A stretch of DNA of 64,000 bases, from NCBI GenBank assembly GCA_004193205.1, contig RZUM01000012.1, forward strand, positions 87,336 to 151,335, given 5' to 3'. The position numbers and the translations under genes were made by a program. The stretch comes from Gordonia sediminis. GTDB lineage: Bacteria > Actinomycetota > Actinomycetes > Mycobacteriales > Mycobacteriaceae. Numbering within the stretch: position 1 is the stretch's first letter; the number at the start of each line of letters is the position of its first letter. This document shows, piece after piece, positions 8,272-16,666 of the stretch. Below the pieces are notes generated by a model. That model made no database searches. It was not told where the DNA came from and was given only the letters and a program-made list of their open reading frames with translations.

Positions 8272-10431
8272 ATGAGCAATACTGCAGACGTGCTCGATCG
8301 CGAGGAACTCGACATGCTCGAGTCGACCACCCGGCAGGCATTCGCCGCTGACGTGGTACTTGGTGACCTCGGGGAACTGGGCCTGATCGGGTTGCTGACA
8401 CCGGAGGATGCGGGGGGCGACGGCTGGCGCGTCGTCGAGGCCTGCGTGGTGGCGCGCGAATGTGGCCGCGCCCTGAGCCCTGTCCCGTGGATCGGTGCCA
8501 CCCTCGGAGCCGCGGCATTGGCGGCGATCGACGCGGGGTCCGTCCGGCTGTCCGACGTGCTCGCCGGAACCGCGACGATCGCGATCACCCGGGACAACAC
8601 ACTCGCCGTCGGCGACGATGATGTGGTGTCCGGACGTGCGTTTGCGCTCGGGGCCCGCGAGCCGGATTTTCTTCTCGTTCCGCATCGCTCACGTCTCGTC
8701 GTGGTCGGTGGAGATCGGTTGGGTGTGGCGGAGTCCGAGGACAATCTCGACCCGACACGTGACGTCACGATGGTGACCGCACCGAATGTCCCGGGTCGGC
8801 GGGTGCCCGACGGAGCAGGACGCCGGTTGCACTCCGCGCTGACCTTGCTGACCTGCGCGGACAGCGTCGGTGCGTTGGCCGGCAGCGTTGAGTTGGTGAC
8901 CGACTATCTGATCGGTCGTGACGCATTCGGCCGGCCGCTGGCGAGTTTCCAGGTGATGGCCCATCGTCTCGCCGATCTTGCGGTCCTCATCGAGGCGGCT
9001 CAGGCACTCGTCGACACCGCGGCCGTATCGCTGGCCGCGGGGAAGCCCGGCGCCGATCAACACGTCGCGGCCGCGCATGCATACCTGGCCCGGCGTTGCG
9101 TCACCGCACTCGACGACTGTATCCAGCTCTCCGGAGGCATCGGCTTCACCTGGGAATGGCCGTTGCATCAGGCGATGCGCCGAGTGGTGGTGAACGCCGC
9201 ACTGCACCCCGTCGACCTTGATGCCGGAACCCTTCTGAGTGGTTTGACCCTCGACGTCGACACCGCCGACGAGCTCGACGGCTACCGACGACGGGTTCGC
9301 GAGGTGATATCCGCGCACCGCCCCTACGTGGCACGCGAGGGGCACCGCGCACCGGAATCACCGGAACAGGAACGCGCGCTTCGTGATTGGTATCGTAAGT
9401 TGTACGACGCCGGATTCCTCGGGGCATCCTGGCCGGCCGAGTGGGGTGGCCGGGCCGACTGGGAGCCGCGGCAGGATCTGATCCTCACCGAGGAACTCAT
9501 CCGGGGTCGCGCCCCGCGACCGATCGACCAGGTCGGCCTGGCCAGCCACGTGCTGCTGCACTTCGGCACTCAGGAACAGAAACGGCGCCACCTGCCGCCG
9601 ATCAGGGAGGGTCGCGACATCTGGTGTCAGCTGTTCAGCGAGCCCGGCGCCGGCAGCGATCTGGCCGGCATCACCGCTCGGGCCAGGCGCCGCGACGACG
9701 GGAGTTGGGTGCTCGCCGGACAGAAGACCTGGACCACCGACGGGCACTGGGCGCAATACGGTCTGGCGCTCCTGCGCACGTCTGTCGGCGCAAGTCGCCA
9801 CGACGGCATCACGGCGTTCATCGTCCCGATGGGCTCCGAGGGACTTGTGGTGAAGCCGAAGGCGACCATCGGAGGTGCGTACGAGTTCAACGACGTCTTC
9901 CTCGACGGTGTGGTGCTCGGACCGGGGCAGGTCGTCGGTGAGGTGGGCGGGGGGTGGTCGGTGGCGATGTCCGGACTGGACATCGAACGGTTCACGGTCG
10001 GCGCCAACGTCGTGCTGCTCGAATTGCTGCTCGCCGACCTCCTCACGGTGGCGGGGCATATCGACGACGACGGAGTCCGGCTCCTCGATCGCCGCGACAT
10101 CGCTGCGCAGATCACCGATCTCGTTTCCCAGTTCGCGGCCGCCAAGAGCTTCCTGGACACGCATCTGCGGCGCGCACTGGAGAATCGTCTGGGCGAGGCC
10201 GAGCCGCCGATCGCCAAGATCCTCTACAGCGAGACCTACAACCGGATCGCCCGATTCGGCGTCGAGCTCGCCACCGCACACCAGCCGCTGCCGCCGGATG
10301 CGGTCGAGGCCGCGCGCCGACTGCAGGACGCCTGGCTGTGGTCGCGCGCATTGACGATCTCGGGCGGAAGCTCGGAGGTGATGCGGAACATCATCGCCAA
10401 ACGTCGCCTGCGGTTGCCGTCCACACAGTGA
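8272..10431 (+). CDS. Fused double acyl-CoA dehydrogenase (FadE34-like architecture)
   Basis: A 719-aa chain holding two acyl-CoA dehydrogenase units. Residues 1 to about 340 resemble a beta-type subunit, ending in CIQLSGGIGFTWEWPLHQAMRRV. Residues about 350-719 are a full catalytic unit with LFSEPGAGSDLAGITARARRRDDGSW and the terminal SGGSSEVMRNIIAKRRLRLP. The order beta then alpha is that of mycobacterial FadE34/ChsE3, which dehydrogenates steroid side-chain CoA esters. It lies 60 bases downstream of the Ltp gene and probably shares its transcript. The start ATG 8272 follows an AGGA-containing leader. FAD-dependent alpha,beta-dehydrogenation is secure; a steroid substrate is only suggested by architecture. 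Confidence 0.9.
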   Translation: MSNTADVLDREELDMLESTTRQAFAADVVLGDLGELGLIGLLTPEDAGGDGWRVVEACVVARECGRALSPVPWIGATLGAAALAAIDAGSVRLSDVLAGTATIAITRDNTLAVGDDDVVSGRAFALGAREPDFLLVPHRSRLVVVGGDRLGVAESEDNLDPTRDVTMVTAPNVPGRRVPDGAGRRLHSALTLLTCADSVGALAGSVELVTDYLIGRDAFGRPLASFQVMAHRLADLAVLIEAAQALVDTAAVSLAAGKPGADQHVAAAHAYLARRCVTALDDCIQLSGGIGFTWEWPLHQAMRRVVVNAALHPVDLDAGTLLSGLTLDVDTADELDGYRRRVREVISAHRPYVAREGHRAPESPEQERALRDWYRKLYDAGFLGASWPAEWGGRADWEPRQDLILTEELIRGRAPRPIDQVGLASHVLLHFGTQEQKRRHLPPIREGRDIWCQLFSEPGAGSDLAGITARARRRDDGSWVLAGQKTWTTDGHWAQYGLALLRTSVGASRHDGITAFIVPMGSEGLVVKPKATIGGAYEFNDVFLDGVVLGPGQVVGEVGGGWSVAMSGLDIERFTVGANVVLLELLLADLLTVAGHIDDDGVRLLDRRDIAAQITDLVSQFAAAKSFLDTHLRRALENRLGEAEPPIAKILYSETYNRIARFGVELATAHQPLPPDAVEAARRLQDAWLWSRALTISGGSSEVMRNIIAKRRLRLPSTQ

Positions 10432-10484
10432 CCCCGTGTCCGGCGCCCATGTTGCGGATCGCGAGACATGTTCGTGCCGTGTCT

Positions 10485-10510
10485 ACGAATATTACTGTCC
10501 GCGAATACTT
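10485..10510. promoter_or_regulatory. GAATA repeats in promoter of the luciferase-like oxidoreductase
   Basis: The short intergenic gap holds ACGAATATT and, ten bases on, CGAATACTT. ACGAATATT recurs at 16611-16619, where it is extended to the palindrome CGAATATTCG upstream of the amidohydrolase. This may be a shared operator or AT-rich promoter element; the repeat is the only evidence. Confidence 0.3.
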
Positions 10511-10525
10511 TCTGAGGTGAGATGA

Positions 10526-11566
10526 ATGTCGACTCCACGCCTGGCAGTGATGGTCCCCCCGAGCCCCGACGTGACCGCATCCGCGCAACTGGCACGCGTG
10601 TACGAAGATGTGGGTGTCGATGTGATCGGCGTTCCCGAGGCGTATGGCGTCGATGCGGTCAGCTGGTTGGGCTACCTCGCGTCGGTGACCGATCGGGTCG
10701 AATTGATGTCACAGGTTCTCCCCATCTACCCGAGGACTCCCGCACTGACGGCGATGACCGCGGTCGGTCTGGACCGGATCGCGCAGGGACGTTTCCTCCT
10801 CGGCCTCGGGGTCAGCGGACCGCAGGTCGTCGAGGGATGGCACGGCGTCGCCTACGATGCGCCGCTCGGCCGGACGCGGGATGTCATCGAGATCTGTCGG
10901 AAGGTTTGGCGCAGGGAGCGCCTGGAACACGACGGTGTCCGGTACCGGATTCCGATGCGCGGCGGGACCGGCCTGGGCAAACCGCTGAAGCTCGTCGACG
11001 TGCCCCTCCGCGCCGGTATCCCGATCTACGTCGCCGCGCTGGGACCGGGGAACACCGAACTCACGGCCGAACTGGCCGATGGGTGGGTGCCCTTTCTCTA
11101 CATACCGGAGAGGGCCGACGCGGTGTGGGGTGAGCCGCTCGCCAGAGGAACGCTGAAACGATCCGCCGACCTCGCCCCACTAGAGATCGTCGCGGGCGGC
11201 CCGATGGCCATCGGTGACGACGTCACGCATCTGCGAGAGCTCGACCGTGACCACCTGGCCCTCTACGTCGGTGGTATGGGAGCGCGGGACAGGAACTTCT
11301 ACAACACGGTCGTCCGCCGGTACGGCTTCGAGGAGCAGGCGCGTGAAGTGCAGGATCTCTACCTCGCGGGCAGACGGGCGGAGGCCGCGGCGGCGCTGCC
11401 GGACGAACTCCTCGAGGGCACATCGCTGATCGGCGACGTCGGGTACCTGCGGGATCGCCTTGCCGCCTACCGCGACCGGGGAGTGACCATCGTTCAGGTC
11501 CAACCCGTCGGCGACGACCCGATCGCCGATCTCCGACGATTCCGCACACTCCTCGACGACTGCTGA
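10526..11566 (+). CDS. Luciferase-like monooxygenase-family oxidoreductase (probable F420-dependent)
   Basis: A 346-aa TIM-barrel protein of the luciferase-like monooxygenase class. It shows RIAQGRFLLGLGVSGPQVVEGWHG, the RF-LG-G-- core typical of these enzymes, and LADGWVPFLYIPERADAVWG, typical of the actinobacterial F420-dependent members. Such proteins use reduced F420 or FMN for hydride transfer to a ketone, enone or similar substrate. The start ATG 10526 follows GAGGTGA. It lies 95 bases downstream of the fused acyl-CoA dehydrogenase with its own possible promoter. Cofactor use is inferred from family and lineage, not shown. Confidence 0.82.
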   Translation: MSTPRLAVMVPPSPDVTASAQLARVYEDVGVDVIGVPEAYGVDAVSWLGYLASVTDRVELMSQVLPIYPRTPALTAMTAVGLDRIAQGRFLLGLGVSGPQVVEGWHGVAYDAPLGRTRDVIEICRKVWRRERLEHDGVRYRIPMRGGTGLGKPLKLVDVPLRAGIPIYVAALGPGNTELTAELADGWVPFLYIPERADAVWGEPLARGTLKRSADLAPLEIVAGGPMAIGDDVTHLRELDRDHLALYVGGMGARDRNFYNTVVRRYGFEEQAREVQDLYLAGRRAEAAAALPDELLEGTSLIGDVGYLRDRLAAYRDRGVTIVQVQPVGDDPIADLRRFRTLLDDC

Positions 11567-11598
11567 AGAAGCGCGCGCAGATGTGTTGTGCGCCGTGG

Positions 11599-12396
11599 TC
11601 AGACTCGCCTGGCGAGTGTGCTCGCGACCGCTTCTCGATGTTCGCACGTCTCCAATAGCCTTACGTGCCAGTGCACCTCGGCATCGGCGGCGTGCGCGAG
11701 ATCGACATGGTCAGCAATCGCGATGTTCTCCTTGATCGCCCGGATCGCCGGGATCGAGCGCCCGGCGAGTTCACGCGCCAGCGCCGTTGTCTCCGCCGCC
11801 AGGTCATCATCGGGGAATACCGCGTTGACCAGGCCGAGCTCGAGGGACCGGGCCGAAGGCAACGGTTGTGCGAAGAACAGCATCTCCTGGGCCCGGGAAC
11901 GTCCGACGAGGTTGTTCAGCAACCACGTGACCCCGAAGTCGCCGGCGAGTCCGACCGCGGAGAAACCCGGACGAAGCTGAGCGGACTCGCCGGCGTACCG
12001 GAGATCACACGCCAGCGCGAGTGCGAGGCCGGCCCCGACGGCGTGTCCGTTGACGGCGGCAATCGTCGGTTTGGGGAACTCCCAGAGGCGCACGGCCGTC
12101 GCACGCTGCAGCTCGATCTGGCGTTGGGCCCGTGCGGCACGATCGGACATCGGGCCGAAGATGCTCTCGCCACGGGCGAGCACTTTGACGTCGCCACCCG
12201 CGCAGAATCCTGGGCCGGCGCCGGTCAGCACCACGACCGCCACGTCGGGGTCGGCGGCCGCGCGATCCAACGACGTGGCCAACGCGTCGAGCATCTCCGC
12301 GGACAGCGCATTGCGCTGCGCAGGTCGGTTCAGAGTGAGCGTCAGAACATGTCGATCCAGGCTTTCGACGAGGACTCCGGTTGCTGGATTCGTCAT
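11599..12396 (-). CDS. Enoyl-CoA hydratase/isomerase family protein
   Basis: A 265-aa crotonase-fold protein. The oxyanion-hole segments are clear: GFCAGGDVKVL and NGHAVGAGLALALACDLRYAG. The position normally holding the first catalytic glutamate (PE--LG) reads RPGFSAVGL, and the second region reads AGDFGVTW with an aspartate. That pattern is closer to PaaG-type isomerases than to classical hydratases, so double-bond isomerisation rather than hydration is plausible. It is divergent from a TetR gene and separated from it by a gap that carries the TTGACGTCGA motif; control by that TetR is likely. The ATG at 12396 has GGGAGA about eight bases upstream. Confidence 0.88.
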   Translation of the reverse strand: MTNPATGVLVESLDRHVLTLTLNRPAQRNALSAEMLDALATSLDRAAADPDVAVVVLTGAGPGFCAGGDVKVLARGESIFGPMSDRAARAQRQIELQRATAVRLWEFPKPTIAAVNGHAVGAGLALALACDLRYAGESAQLRPGFSAVGLAGDFGVTWLLNNLVGRSRAQEMLFFAQPLPSARSLELGLVNAVFPDDDLAAETTALARELAGRSIPAIRAIKENIAIADHVDLAHAADAEVHWHVRLLETCEHREAVASTLARRV

Positions 12397-12413
12397 ACGC
12401 TTGCTCTCCCAAT

Positions 12414-12442
12414 TTGACGTCGAAGTCGAGATTATCTATCAG
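12414..12442 (+). promoter_or_regulatory. Candidate promoter and TTGACGTCGA motif
   Basis: TTGACG at 12414-12419 is followed after 17 bases by TATCAG at 12437-12442, a plausible -35/-10 pair reading toward the TetR gene. The same site carries TTGACGTCGA, repeated at 13209 ahead of the next enoyl-CoA hydratase. An overlap of promoter and repeated motif is what an operator of the local TetR would look like. Untested. Confidence 0.4.
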
Positions 12443-12548
12443 GATGGTGGTGGTCAATGCGGACGGGATGACCGCGCCACGACCGCATGATCGATACTCT
12501 GCGATGGGCAGCGTCGTCGGATTTGGCGCTGGAGAGGAGCCAATAGCC

Positions 12549-13196
12549 ATGGATGCGGAACCGCGCTCGGCCAAGGGTCGCCGTACCCGTGCCCGCCTGC
12601 TCGAGGCCGGCAAGGCGGTCTTCGAACGGGACGGGTTCCTCCAGGCCAGGATCACCGACATCGCGGCCGAGGCGAACGTCTCACACGGCTCGTTCTATCA
12701 CTACTTCGGGTCGAAGGAATCGCTCTTCCGGGAGATCGCGGAAGAGGTTGAGGTCCGTCTCGTCTCGATGGACGACATCGCACAGGACGGCACCGGACGC
12801 GGCGGACCGATCGACCGTATCCGCGATGCGAACCGCTCCTATCTGCTCGCGTACCGGCGTGAGGCCAAGATCATGCGGGTGATCGAAGAGGTCAGTCGCT
12901 ATGACGAAGAGGTCCGCGCCGTTCGCACCAAACGCGATGACTATCTCGGTGTTCGGCTCGAGTCGGCGATAGCACGGCTGCAGGCGGAAGGCCTTGCCGA
13001 CAAGAGGATCGACAAACGCTACGCGGCGACGGCACTGGGGGGCATGGTGGCGAGGTTTGCCGAGACCATGTTCATCGGTGGCGGGTCCTACGAGTTGGAC
13101 AGGGCGGTGGAACAGCTCACCCTGCTGTGGGCCAATGCTCTGGGGCTCAACGAATCTGACCCGCCCGTCCGAAGGTCACGCCGGAGCTCAGGCTGA
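12549..13196 (+). CDS. TetR-family transcriptional regulator
   Basis: A 215-aa regulator. The N-terminal helix-turn-helix reads ARITDIAAEANVSHGSFYHYFGSKESLF. The rest is an alpha-helical ligand domain without recognisable specificity. The start is ATG 12549, preceded by GGAGAGGAG; the reading frame is open further upstream but that part is leader and promoter. It is divergent from an enoyl-CoA hydratase/isomerase and upstream of a second hydratase on its own strand, both with a TTGACGTCGA motif in front, so it probably controls these beta-oxidation genes in response to a CoA thioester. A CoA-type ligand is inference from neighbours. Confidence 0.88.
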   Translation: MDAEPRSAKGRRTRARLLEAGKAVFERDGFLQARITDIAAEANVSHGSFYHYFGSKESLFREIAEEVEVRLVSMDDIAQDGTGRGGPIDRIRDANRSYLLAYRREAKIMRVIEEVSRYDEEVRAVRTKRDDYLGVRLESAIARLQAEGLADKRIDKRYAATALGGMVARFAETMFIGGGSYELDRAVEQLTLLWANALGLNESDPPVRRSRRSSG

Positions 13197-13208
13197 AGGT
13201 TTCAGAAA

Positions 13209-13218
13209 TTGACGTCGA
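13209..13218. promoter_or_regulatory. TTGACGTCGA motif upstream of enoyl-CoA hydratase
   Basis: Second copy of TTGACGTCGA, lying in the 66-base gap between the TetR gene and the enoyl-CoA hydratase that starts at 13263. A possible operator for the TetR protein. See the copies at 12414 and the shorter one at 6487. Confidence 0.35.
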
Positions 13219-13262
13219 CCAATATTTTGTGCGACACTGGCACCTCCATGGAGGAGGTGCGC

Positions 13263-14039
13263 ATGTCCGCACGGGATGTCCTGCTGATCGAGGTCGACGA
13301 CGACGGGATAGTTCTGGTGACCCTCAACCGGCCGGATGCTCTGAATGCGGCCGACGAGGAACTGCACGGCGCGATCTCGACCGTATGGTCGGATCTGTCC
13401 GGGCAACCCGGTATTCGCGCGGTTGTGCTCACCGGAGCGGGGAAGGCGTTCTCGGCCGGTGGAGACCTCCCGTTGCTGGACAGGATGACACGAGATCTGG
13501 ACCTGCGATCACGCATCATGGGTGAGGCCGCAACCCTCGTCCGTGAGATGACTCGGTTGCCGGTGCCGGTGGTCGCGGCCGTCAACGGGCCCGCCGTGGG
13601 TCTCGGCTGCAGTCTTGCCTCTCTGTCGGACCTCGTGGTGATGGAAGAGGACGCGTACTTCGCGGATCCGCATGTGGGTCTGGGTCTGGTCGCGGGCGAC
13701 GGGGGTGCCCTGACCTGGCCGATGAACATGGGCCTGCAACGGGCCAAGGAGTGGCTGCTCCTGGGCGGCCGGATGTCCTCGGAGCAAGCCCTCTCCTTCG
13801 GTTTGGCGAACCGGGTGGTCGCCAATGGTCGGTCAGCGGAGGAGGCGCGCATCCTGGCGAAGCGCCTGTCCGCGTTGCCACCCCAGTCCCTGTACGAGAC
13901 GCGGAGGGTGCTGAACCAGCCGCTGATCGCGCGGATCGACGCCGCTCTCGACGACATCATCGTCGCGGAGACGAAATCGTTCGATGAGCCGGCGTTCCAG
14001 GGCAATCTGGCGCGCATGATGGAACGCAATCGTGGCTGA
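13263..14039 (+). CDS. Enoyl-CoA hydratase/isomerase family protein
   Basis: A 258-aa crotonase-family enzyme. Oxyanion-hole motifs are GKAFSAGGDLPLL and NGPAVGLGCSLASLSDLVVM, followed by GLVAGDGGALTWPMNMG, a sequence typical of actinobacterial enoyl-CoA hydratases next to FadE genes. It should hydrate or isomerise an enoyl-CoA made by one of the acyl-CoA dehydrogenases. The start is ATG 13263, directly after GGAGGAGGTGCGC; an ATG at 13209 is in frame but lies in the operator region. Its 3' end overlaps the start of the SnoaL-like gene, giving a translationally coupled pair. Confidence 0.9.
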   Translation: MSARDVLLIEVDDDGIVLVTLNRPDALNAADEELHGAISTVWSDLSGQPGIRAVVLTGAGKAFSAGGDLPLLDRMTRDLDLRSRIMGEAATLVREMTRLPVPVVAAVNGPAVGLGCSLASLSDLVVMEEDAYFADPHVGLGLVAGDGGALTWPMNMGLQRAKEWLLLGGRMSSEQALSFGLANRVVANGRSAEEARILAKRLSALPPQSLYETRRVLNQPLIARIDAALDDIIVAETKSFDEPAFQGNLARMMERNRG

Positions 14040-14451
14040 CCCCCGACAGCCGACGGAACTCACGGTCTCCGATCGGAATTCGATCGAGGATCTGTTGGCC
14101 TCGTATGTTCTCAACCTTGACGTGGACGACATCGATGCGGCCGCGGCGTTGTTCCTCGACGATGCCGAGTTCGTGACCTATGGACGGGTGTTCGCGGGCC
14201 GTGAGCGGATTCGGCGGATGTTCGCGTCCGCACCCAAGGGCCTCCATCTTTCCGGGCGGGCGCTCCTCGTTGCCGCGCCGCACGGCGCCGACGTACGCAT
14301 GCAACTGGTGTTCTTCCCCGCCGACGACGCGCCGCGGCGCCTGGCGGTTTACGACCTTGGGCTTGTCCGGAGGACCGACGCCGGATGGGCGATCCGGCGA
14401 ATGGAATGCCGCTTTCTCGACGGTGAGGGAAAACTGGCGGCTCAGCCGTGA
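14032..14451 (+). CDS. SnoaL-like/NTF2-fold protein
   Basis: A 139-aa protein with the SnoaL/NTF2 pattern: an N-terminal helix (RNSIEDLLASYVLNLDVDDIDAAAALFLDDAEFVTYG) followed by strands ending in WAIRRMECRFLDGEG. Relatives include steroid delta-isomerase-like proteins, small cyclases and dehydratases, and beta-subunits of ring dioxygenases. It starts with GTG, overlapping the preceding hydratase stop by 8 bases, so it is co-translated and probably acts on the same intermediate. No catalytic residue can be assigned with confidence; it may be an isomerase, a dehydratase or a structural partner. Confidence 0.75.
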   Translation: MADPRQPTELTVSDRNSIEDLLASYVLNLDVDDIDAAAALFLDDAEFVTYGRVFAGRERIRRMFASAPKGLHLSGRALLVAAPHGADVRMQLVFFPADDAPRRLAVYDLGLVRRTDAGWAIRRMECRFLDGEGKLAAQP

Positions 14452-14496
14452 TCGGCGCTGCTCTGGTCCGATGATCGGCCGCGCTGCGATGCGAAG

Positions 14497-14514
14497 AAGT
14501 ACTTCGAAGTACTT
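14497..14514. promoter_or_regulatory. Perfect 18-bp palindrome, candidate operator
   Basis: AAGTACTTCGAAGTACTT is identical to its reverse complement over 18 bases. It is the most perfect dyad noticed in the window and lies about 120 bases upstream of the short-chain dehydrogenase start. The low GC of the site within high-GC DNA supports a regulatory role. Confidence 0.55.
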
Positions 14515-14537
14515 GTCGGCGAGGAGCGTCTGGCTGT

Positions 14538-14566
14538 ACTGTAAGTAATACAGTTAGAATAACTGT
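14538..14566. promoter_or_regulatory. Overlapping ACTGT/ACAGT inverted repeats, candidate operator
   Basis: Three half-sites alternate here: ACTGT (14538-14542), ACAGTT (14550-14555) and AACTGT (14561-14566). The last two form a perfect dyad with a 5-base spacer, and the first two form another with a 7-base spacer. The array sits between the 18-bp palindrome and the short-chain dehydrogenase gene and could be bound by the neighbouring AraC or TetR protein, or overlap the promoter. Confidence 0.5.
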
Positions 14567-14637
14567 CGTGCCGGCTGGAGTAGTGGCCGGGCGACGAACC
14601 GATGGATCGGACGTGTGCGTCCGGGAGAGGATGTCCG

Positions 14638-15408
14638 ATGTCATTGGAAGGAACGTCAGCGATCGTCACCGGAGGGGCGGGCGGACTCGGTGAGGCTGCG
14701 GTGCGGAAGCTGCACGAGGCGGGCGCCGCCGTGGTGATCGCAGACCTCGCCGAGGAGAAGGGCGAGAAACTCGTCGCGGAACTGGGTGCACGCGCAGCCT
14801 TCGTCCGCATGGACGTGCTCGACGACGAGTCGATCGGCAGTGCCATCGCGGCAGCCGGAGCCATGGGTACCCTGCGTTACGCGGTGATCGCCCACGGTGG
14901 CTTCGGCGTCGTCGAGAAGATCGTCAACCGTGACGGGACCCCGGCGTCGCTGGACGGTTTTGCGAAGACCATCTCGCTCTATCTCAACGGGACCTACAAC
15001 GTGCTCCGTCTGGTGTCGGCGTCCATGGCGACGGAAGACGTCGACGGTAGCGGGGAGCGTGGTGCGATCGTGATGACCGCCTCTATCGCCGCCTATGAGG
15101 GTCAGATCGGCCAGACCGCGTACGCCGCGGCAAAGTCCGGAGTCGTCGGGCTCACGCTCGCAGGTGCCCGAGATCTCAGCTCGGTGAAGATCCGCCTCAA
15201 CACGATCGCCCCGGGAACGATGATGACCCCGACGATGGCGATGGTGGGCGAGGAGGCGCTGGAGAAGTTCGCTTCTTCGGTACCGTTCCCGAAACGGCTG
15301 GGTGAACCGCAGGAATTCGGGCGACTCGCGCGTGATCTCATCGAGAATTGCTACATCAACGGCGAGGTCGTCCGTCTCGATGGCGCGCAGCGCTTCGCGC
15401 CACGGTGA
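14638..15408 (+). CDS. Short-chain dehydrogenase/reductase (3-hydroxyacyl-CoA dehydrogenase type II-like)
   Basis: A 256-aa NAD(P)-dependent oxidoreductase. It has the nucleotide-binding TGGAGGLG (residues 11-18), catalytic Ser149, and Tyr162/Lys166 in YAAAK. The C-terminal layout ([33 protein letters not shown]) matches HSD10-like 3-hydroxyacyl-CoA dehydrogenases, so oxidation of a 3-hydroxyacyl-CoA to the ketone is the best guess. The start is ATG 14638 with GGGAGAGG upstream; an ATG at 14602 is in frame but unsupported. Two strong dyads precede it and an AraC-type regulator follows 58 bases downstream. Confidence 0.87.
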   Translation: [256 protein letters not shown]

Positions 15409-15466
15409 GCGGTGATTCTCGGTGAGGGCTGCGAGCGTTCTACCCCACTTTGTACAGTGGAAGACT

Positions 15467-16366
15467 GTGACCGCCCCTGCAACTCCGGACAGGATTCTTG
15501 CTGATTCGGCCGACCGGAATCTGGCGGCCGCTGTCGAGCGGGGTTTCATCTACTCGCCGAACAATGACCGGGTGGAGCTGCGACAGGGCCTTCACGTGCA
15601 CGCGGGGAGCTTCCTCTGGGAGGGCTCGGCGCTGGTCACGGGCTGGCACAGCCACGACGTCCATCAGATCGAGTACGCCGTGGGGGGTGCCGTCGAGGTC
15701 GAGACCGCTGCCGGCCATCACCTACTTCCACCCCATCAGGCCGCGTGGATTCCGGCGGGGCTGCGGCATCAGGCCCGGATGAGCCCATCGGTGAAGACGA
15801 TCTCGGTCATGTTCGACCCCGAACTCATGCCGGACGCCGGTCGCCGCGCTCGTATCCTTGCGGTCTCGCCGCTGCTTCGGGAGATGGTCATCCACTCGTT
15901 GCGTTGGCCGGTCGATCGCACCGACAACGACGAGGTGGCAGCGCGGTTCTTCCGCGCGATGTGCGACGTCATCAGGGAGTCGATGGAACACGAGACGCCG
16001 CTGTCGTTGCCGGTATCCGATGATCCGTTGGTGGCGAATGCGATGGCCTATACCCGTGAGAATCTTGCGGTGGTCACCGTTACCGACGTGAGTCGGGCGA
16101 TTGCGGTGTCGGAACGGACGCTGCGCCGGATGTTCCAGGACTCGGTCGGCATGTCATGGCGTACCTATGTGTTCAATGCGCGTATGCACCGTGCCATGGC
16201 GTTGTTGGCCTCGCCGGGACAAACGATCCAAGAGACTGCGGCCGCGGTCGGATTCGAGAATCTGAGCGCGTTCACCCGAGCCTTCACCCAGTTCGCCGGT
16301 CAGACGCCGTCGGCGTTCCGGCGCGGTGCGAGCATGCCAGCTCCGGTGGGTGTCGGCGCAGGGTGA
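15467..16366 (+). CDS. AraC-family transcriptional regulator
   Basis: A protein of about 299 aa with an N-terminal cupin-like sensor domain (GWHSHDVHQIEYAVGG--EV ... LLPPHQAAWIPAGLRHQ). The C-terminal AraC double helix-turn-helix contains VSRAIAVSERTLRRMFQDSVGMSWRTY and ETAAAVGFENLSAFTRAFTQFAGQTPSAFRR. The histidines in the cupin part suggest a small-molecule or metal-dependent sensor. GTG 15467 follows GTGGAAG and is used here; GTG 15422 would add 15 residues. Likely targets are the adjacent dehydrogenase promoter, with its dyads, or the amidohydrolase/acyl-CoA dehydrogenase operon downstream. Confidence 0.87.
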   Translation: MTAPATPDRILADSADRNLAAAVERGFIYSPNNDRVELRQGLHVHAGSFLWEGSALVTGWHSHDVHQIEYAVGGAVEVETAAGHHLLPPHQAAWIPAGLRHQARMSPSVKTISVMFDPELMPDAGRRARILAVSPLLREMVIHSLRWPVDRTDNDEVAARFFRAMCDVIRESMEHETPLSLPVSDDPLVANAMAYTRENLAVVTVTDVSRAIAVSERTLRRMFQDSVGMSWRTYVFNARMHRAMALLASPGQTIQETAAAVGFENLSAFTRAFTQFAGQTPSAFRRGASMPAPVGVGAG

Positions 16367-16666
16367 CGACAACCGGCGCGTCCGCCTCACAGCGCCCACG
16401 TCGACGGTGAGTCGCGCCGTCGATACGACGATGAGTGGGCGTGCGTGGTGCCAGGTGTTCTCGGTGCTCGGTGACGGCAGATGGGTCACCTGCAGGGCAT
16501 GAGTCCTCCCTGGTCCCTCGTCCGGCGACGCCGAGTGCTCGCCCGTTCTCAGGAGTCGAAGTGCATTGGCCGAACATGCACGAAACCTGTCCGACAGCGC
16601 AGTGACGGTCACGAATATTCGCGATAGAAGTGATGAGAAGCCATCTTCGAGGCCCAGGAGGACCGA
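16367..16666. promoter_or_regulatory. 300-base intergenic region with CGAATATTCG palindrome
   Basis: No gene is supported here; open frames on the minus strand are antisense to AraC and are not coding-like. The only clear element is the 10-bp palindrome CGAATATTCG (16612-16621), about 45 bases upstream of the amidohydrolase start. It resembles ACGAATATT at 10485 and probably lies in the promoter. Confidence 0.4.

Noticed and set aside
10522-11133. 203-codon frame starting at ATG 10522
   Set aside because: Starts four bases before the oxidoreductase in a different phase and shows only Arg/Gly-rich noise.
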